From the NCBI GenBank assembly GCA_002722105.1, contig PBKF01000032.1, positions 1 to 10,676 on the forward strand: 10,676 nucleotides of DNA, written 5' to 3'. A program made the position numbers and the translations under genes. The notes under the pieces are model-generated. The model made no database searches. It saw only the letters and a list, made by a program, of their open reading frames with translations, and had not been told where the DNA came from. Every line of letters starts with the position of its first letter. The first letter of the stretch is position 1. Below, piece by piece: positions 7,450 through 10,676 of the stretch. The stretch comes from Fidelibacterota bacterium. Lineage in GTDB: Bacteria > Marinisomatota > Marinisomatia > Marinisomatales > UBA1611.

Positions 7450-7473
7450 CAAACTAATCGGCCTAATCGTTTG
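7450..7473. promoter_or_regulatory. Compact dyad with repeated CTAATCG, possible operator
   Basis: The element begins CAAAC and ends GTTTG, with CTAATCG repeated directly at 7454-7460 and 7463-7469 around a GC core; it is also an imperfect palindrome (9 of 12 positions pair). It sits 54 bases before the ATG of the receptor, inside the presumed leader or promoter region, and stands out from its AT-rich surroundings. A regulator-binding site is the simplest reading; an RNA hairpin in the leader is possible. No T run follows, so it is not an obvious terminator. Confidence 0.3.
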
Positions 7474-7527
7474 TAGGCAGTTATTAAATTTCTTTTAACA
7501 ATTAGTAAAACCAGCAGAAATAAGCTT

Positions 7528-10500
7528 ATGGGAAAAAATAGTCCTAGAAACAATTCATATATAATAAAGAAGCTTTTTTTAATTCCATTAATTATTTTTC
7601 AAACTGCGAGTGCCATCGATACAGGGAAAATGGCTGGTCGTGTTTTTGATAATGAAACGGGTGATGCACTCCCTGGTGCCAATGTTATAATCCTGGAAAC
7701 CACTATGGGATCTGCTGCAGATGTTAATGGAGAATATTTAATCCTGAATATACCCCCAGGCAAATACAATATCCGTGCTGAAGTAATTGGCTATGCTGCA
7801 ATGAATGTTGTTGATGTCATTATCAATGGTGACCTAACAACCACTATTAATTTTCCTCTTACCTCAGAAGTGATCGAAGGACAAGAAGTCGTTGTAACTG
7901 CAGAACGGCCCCTGGTTCAGGCTGACCAAACATCTAGTCGAAGAAGTATTACTTCAGATGAATTGCTCAATATGCCCGTTAGCAGTGTGGAGTCTGCAGT
8001 TGCATATACTGCTGGAGCTGTCAATTCTGGTGGCCTACATTTTCGTGGTGGAAGAACATCAGAAGTAATATATATGCTAGATGGTATTCCCATTAAAGAT
8101 CCATGGAGTGGTAATTCTAATGATACAAATGTACCTATACTGAGTATCAGTGAAGCTAATGTTATAACCAGTGGATTTGGTGCGGAATACGGAGATGCTC
8201 AATCTGGAATCGTGGAGCTTACTAGTAAAGAGGGACGAAATATTTTTTCTGGAAATGTACGTATCAATTCATCGAACCCTATCAGTAATGAACCTACATT
8301 TGAATCTCCATATGAAATTAATACGGTTGAGTTTGCATTAAGTGGTCCAGTCCTAAAGGATAAAATCCATTTTTCGATTATAGGTGAAAATCAAGATAGA
8401 ACTGGCCGATTTAGAAATCAAAATAATGTAATGTCTAGCTATACTGGACGTCTATCATATAAAATTAACGATAAATTAAAATTAAGCTTTTCAGGGCTTT
8501 TATCACAATCTGATTTTGACGATGGTTTCAATTATTCATACAGCCATATGATATCGGAAGATTTACAAAGTGGCTTTATGCCTAGATATACACAACCATA
8601 TGACGGATCCTTGGGTGGACTGGCTGATGGAATGATTCAGGATGGAGAAGTTCCAAATTTTTATACAGATTGGTGGACTACAGATGGTTTGCAAACTGAA
8701 GATCTAGATGGTGATGGTATTTTAGATCTCTATATTGAATATGAACCATTTGCAGATTGGAATAATAATGGACAATGGGATGAAGGTGAATGGTATAATG
8801 ATATGAATGGCAATGGGACCTATGATGATTCCCCATATGAGCAAGATCGAGACCAATCTGGACAACTTGTAGATCCAGACGGAGACGGCGCTAATGAAGA
8901 TTTCAATAATAATTTTTTCCTTGATTCTGAGGGTGCGCTAGATAGTTGGTATGGTAATGGCGTATTAGATACAGAAGATACAAATGGAGATGGTATTTTA
9001 AATCCAGGAGAAGACTTAAATGGCAATGGCGTATTAGATGCTGAAGATATTGACCAAGATGGATCCTTAACTACATTTAATATGTTTGAACGACGTCCGA
9101 TGTGGCGAGATAAGCAGCATATGTGGAATGCTGGACTAACTTGGACACTTTCAAAAAATACATACATGACTTTTCGCGTTGCACAGTATCACACTGAACT
9201 CCAATCAAATATTGTTGAACGTATTAATGAAGATACTGACAGAGACGGTGTTTTAGATGTTTATTGGTCTACTGAACCCTTTGAAGATCTTAATGGCGAT
9301 AATGTTTGGAACCAAGGGGAGTGGTATGGTGATATTAATGGGAATGGGTCATATGATGAAGACTTGGACTGGGATGTAGATGGAGATAATGATAAAAGGA
9401 ATGAAGATTTAAATGGAAATGGGATATTAGATGCCTACACCCCAAATAAACCAATTACAGGAATTGATGACTCTCAGGATATGTTCCACGATGAAAATAA
9501 TAATGATTATGTAGATGAGTCTGAGAGAGATTGGAATAACGATGGTTCAATTGATGACTATGATAAAAACTATTTTTGGATGCCTTGGGCTGATATTCCA
9601 GATGAAGGATTTAAACACCATGGTGACTTTTATGGTGTTTCGCCTGCAAATCCATATACATATAATCGTGATCATTGGCATTTTGATAAAAAGGTCATGA
9701 CCACCTATAAATTTGACTTAGTTAGCCAGATCAACCCGACTAACCAAATTCGAACTGGGGTCGAATTTATTGATTATAATATGCAGAATCATTGGCCTCC
9801 AGATCGATATGGTTACGCAGAAAACGATAAAGCCGAGCCAACAAATCTGTCTATATATGCAACTGACAAAATGGAATATAAAGGTATAATTGTAAATGCA
9901 GGTTTACGGTATGAATATTTCACACCAAATGCAGTTTATCCTGAAGACGAGTCAGATCCAACTTGGACAAGTAATGATTACGCAGATTGGGATGGGGATG
10001 GCAAAGATGAAGAGTATAAACAATGGCGTGCAAATGCAGGATTATATAAACATGCACTTGATGATGTTAAAAACCCAGTTGATGCTGAAAATAAACAACT
10101 TTTAGCCCCTCGTTTAGGAATCTCGTTTCCAATAACAGATAAGTCCTTATTGTATTTTAATTATGGACGCCAGTATCAAAGAGCTGCATTAGCCTATATG
10201 TTTAGAAATATTACTTACAATTTAGGCGGTGGCTTTCCAATTGTAGGTAATCCCAATATGGATCCTGAATTAACAACTGCATACGAAGTAGGTGTTAGAC
10301 GAGAATTACCAAAAGAATTATTATTAGAAGCGAAAGCGTTCTATAAAGATATATTTGGATTAACTGATACCCGTCCTATTTATTGGACAGTCTCAGACTG
10401 GTATACTACCTATTATAATAGAGATTATGGAAATGTTCGCGGCTTTGAAATTGTGCTAGCCCGTCGACCAGGGAAACTGCTTTATGGTGAATTAAACTAT

Positions 10501-10676
10501 ACTTATTCAATCGCAAAGGGTAAGAGTAGTAGCGTTGGACAAGGCTATTTGACAGAGTGGTCAGGAAATATTGTTCCAACTTTTGAATCCTATTTGAGTT
10601 GGGATCAAACACATACATTTAATATGAATTCGAATGTATCCTATAAAGGAATTTTAGCCACTTTTATTATGAACTA
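7528..10676 (+). CDS. TonB-dependent outer-membrane receptor with EF-hand-like repeat loops (3' truncated by window edge)
   Basis: The frame is open from ATG 7528 to the window end (1049 full codons), with an upstream in-frame stop at 7474-7476 fixing the start. Order: signal peptide (1-29, basic KK then a hydrophobic core, probable cleavage after ASA); carboxypeptidase-regulatory-like/SusC-type N-terminal beta domain (about 34-115; GRVFDNETGDALPGANV, NGEYLILNIPPGKY); TonB-box-like EVVVTAER (120-127); plug (about 130-236; FRGGRTSEVIYMLDGIP, GFGAEYGDAQSGIVELTSK); barrel from about 240. Two very large loops, about 366-530 and 566-710, are filled with Asp/Asn/Gly motifs of EF-hand or dockerin type and separated by one beta hairpin (about 530-560). 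A further motif lies at 820-831. The family box lies at about 900-930 (GNPNMDPELTTAYEVGVRR). It would import a substrate across the outer membrane with TonB energy; the substrate is unknown. No SusD partner is visible, but it could lie downstream. No Shine-Dalgarno sequence. Confidence 0.95.
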   Translation, partial: MGKNSPRNNSYIIKKLFLIPLIIFQTASAIDTGKMAGRVFDNETGDALPGANVIILETTMGSAADVNGEYLILNIPPGKYNIRAEVIGYAAMNVVDVIINGDLTTTINFPLTSEVIEGQEVVVTAERPLVQADQTSSRRSITSDELLNMPVSSVESAVAYTAGAVNSGGLHFRGGRTSEVIYMLDGIPIKDPWSGNSNDTNVPILSISEANVITSGFGAEYGDAQSGIVELTSKEGRNIFSGNVRINSSNPISNEPTFESPYEINTVEFALSGPVLKDKIHFSIIGENQDRTGRFRNQNNVMSSYTGRLSYKINDKLKLSFSGLLSQSDFDDGFNYSYSHMISEDLQSGFMPRYTQPYDGSLGGLADGMIQDGEVPNFYTDWWTTDGLQTEDLDGDGILDLYIEYEPFADWNNNGQWDEGEWYNDMNGNGTYDDSPYEQDRDQSGQLVDPDGDGANEDFNNNFFLDSEGALDSWYGNGVLDTEDTNGDGILNPGEDLNGNGVLDAEDIDQDGSLTTFNMFERRPMWRDKQHMWNAGLTWTLSKNTYMTFRVAQYHTELQSNIVERINEDTDRDGVLDVYWSTEPFEDLNGDNVWNQGEWYGDINGNGSYDEDLDWDVDGDNDKRNEDLNGNGILDAYTPNKPITGIDDSQDMFHDENNNDYVDESERDWNNDGSIDDYDKNYFWMPWADIPDEGFKHHGDFYGVSPANPYTYNRDHWHFDKKVMTTYKFDLVSQINPTNQIRTGVEFIDYNMQNHWPPDRYGYAENDKAEPTNLSIYATDKMEYKGIIVNAGLRYEYFTPNAVYPEDESDPTWTSNDYADWDGDGKDEEYKQWRANAGLYKHALDDVKNPVDAENKQLLAPRLGISFPITDKSLLYFNYGRQYQRAALAYMFRNITYNLGGGFPIVGNPNMDPELTTAYEVGVRRELPKELLLEAKAFYKDIFGLTDTRPIYWTVSDWYTTYYNRDYGNVRGFEIVLARRPGKLLYGELNYTYSIAKGKSSSVGQGYLTEWSGNIVPTFESYLSWDQTHTFNMNSNVSYKGILATFIMN
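8701..9069 (+). repeat. EF-hand/dockerin-like Ca-binding motif cluster 1 in the receptor
   Basis: Protein residues 392-514 carry a run of acidic 9-12-residue loops with Asp/Asn at positions 1, 3 and 5, Gly at 6 and often Glu/Asp at 12: DLDGDGILD (392), DWNNNGQWDEGE (410-421), DMNGNGTYDD (425), DPDGDGAN (449), DTNGDGILNPGE (484-495), DLNGNGVLDAED (496-507) and DIDQDGSL (507). Several keep full 12-residue EF-hand spacing. Calcium binding is known for such loops in EF-hands, dockerins and thrombospondin type 3 repeats; here it is inferred. Predicted to face the outside of the cell. Confidence 0.85.
9232..9564 (+). repeat. EF-hand/dockerin-like Ca-binding motif cluster 2 in the receptor
   Basis: Protein residues 569-679 carry a second set of the same loops: DTDRDGVLD (569), DLNGDNVWNQGE (587-598), DINGNGSYDE (602), DVDGDNDKRNED (616-627), DLNGNGILDAY (627), DENNNDYVDESE (655-666) and DWNNDGSIDDYD (668-679). 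Its first 41 residues closely match the start of cluster 1, which points to duplication of a block. One more isolated loop, DWDGDGKDEEYK, lies at residues 820-831 (bases 9985-10020). Confidence 0.85.

Larger units (their letters stand above)
7225..7527. other. 303-base non-coding stretch upstream of the second receptor
   Basis: No convincing gene in either direction; very AT-rich. It contains a 9-base direct repeat TTATTCAAT (7231-7239 and 7247-7255), a promoter-like pair (7283-7315), a TATGAT box (7345-7350) lacking a good partner, a 10-base palindrome ATACTAGTAT (7351-7360), an inverted pair TGTGAAT/ATTCACA (7360-7366 and 7386-7392), and a compact GC-richer element with repeated CTAATCG (7450-7473). 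I see no strong intrinsic terminator: near the preceding gene's end there is only an AT hairpin (GAAATTCA/TGAATTTC, 7192-7210) without a run of T after it. The length and dyads make this the likely control region of the second receptor. Confidence 0.6.

Noticed and set aside
8820..9167. Open frame of 115 codons on the minus strand
   Set aside because: It is antisense to the GAT/AAT/GGN-rich EF-hand repeats, whose complement rarely contains stops; Ser/Pro-rich translation with no domain.
9515..10105. Two short plus-strand open frames (9515-9700 and 9896-10105)
   Set aside because: Both lie out of frame inside the receptor, whose own frame is continuous and full of family motifs.

Overview
The window reads as a piece of an AT-rich, Gram-negative bacterial genome, most like the Bacteroidota/FCB side of the tree. 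A marine Marinimicrobia (SAR406)-type organism is my best guess. That rests on style and not on a marker gene: two TonB-dependent outer-membrane receptors, one with an N-terminal carboxypeptidase-regulatory-like domain; acidic Asp/Asn/Gly EF-hand-like repeats inside a receptor; a giant periplasmic 'two-component regulator propeller' sensor; and no recognisable Shine-Dalgarno sequence before any start codon. All genes are on the + strand. No RNA gene, IS element, CRISPR array or integrase was seen.

Layout. 1-2049 is the C-terminal part of a TonB-dependent receptor whose start lies upstream. 2087-2449 is a small STAS-domain protein of the anti-sigma-factor-antagonist type. It is followed after 14 bases by a very large membrane sensor (2464-5439) with 14 recognisable propeller blades, a Y_Y_Y-like domain, one membrane helix, a coiled coil and a SpoIIE/RsbU-type PP2C phosphatase. 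That gene carries an in-frame TGA at 5077-5079, which splits the phosphatase domain. After a 127-base AT-rich gap with a promoter-like pair come a GAF-domain class III nucleotide cyclase (5567-6733, predicted adenylate cyclase) and a small unknown lipoprotein that starts within the cyclase stop codon (TGATG). A 303-base non-coding stretch (7225-7527) precedes a second TonB-dependent receptor (7528 to beyond the window end), whose frame is open for 1049 codons. It contains two large loops packed with EF-hand/dockerin-like Ca-binding motifs.

How they may work together (inference). The propeller protein would sense a periplasmic ligand and drive a cytoplasmic phosphatase whose usual substrate is a phosphorylated STAS protein, and the adjacent gene encodes a STAS protein. 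Two features break the textbook version. The STAS protein lacks the normally phosphorylated serine (Asn-Asn-Tyr-Gly in place of Asp-Ser-Ser-Gly), and the phosphatase is cut by the stop codon before two of its metal-binding aspartates. Either the partner-switch branch is decaying in this strain, or it is an unconventional version, or the stop is a sequencing error. The cyclase keeps all its catalytic residues, so a cAMP branch looks intact. The two flanking receptors are plausible, but unproven, regulatory targets or ligand importers.
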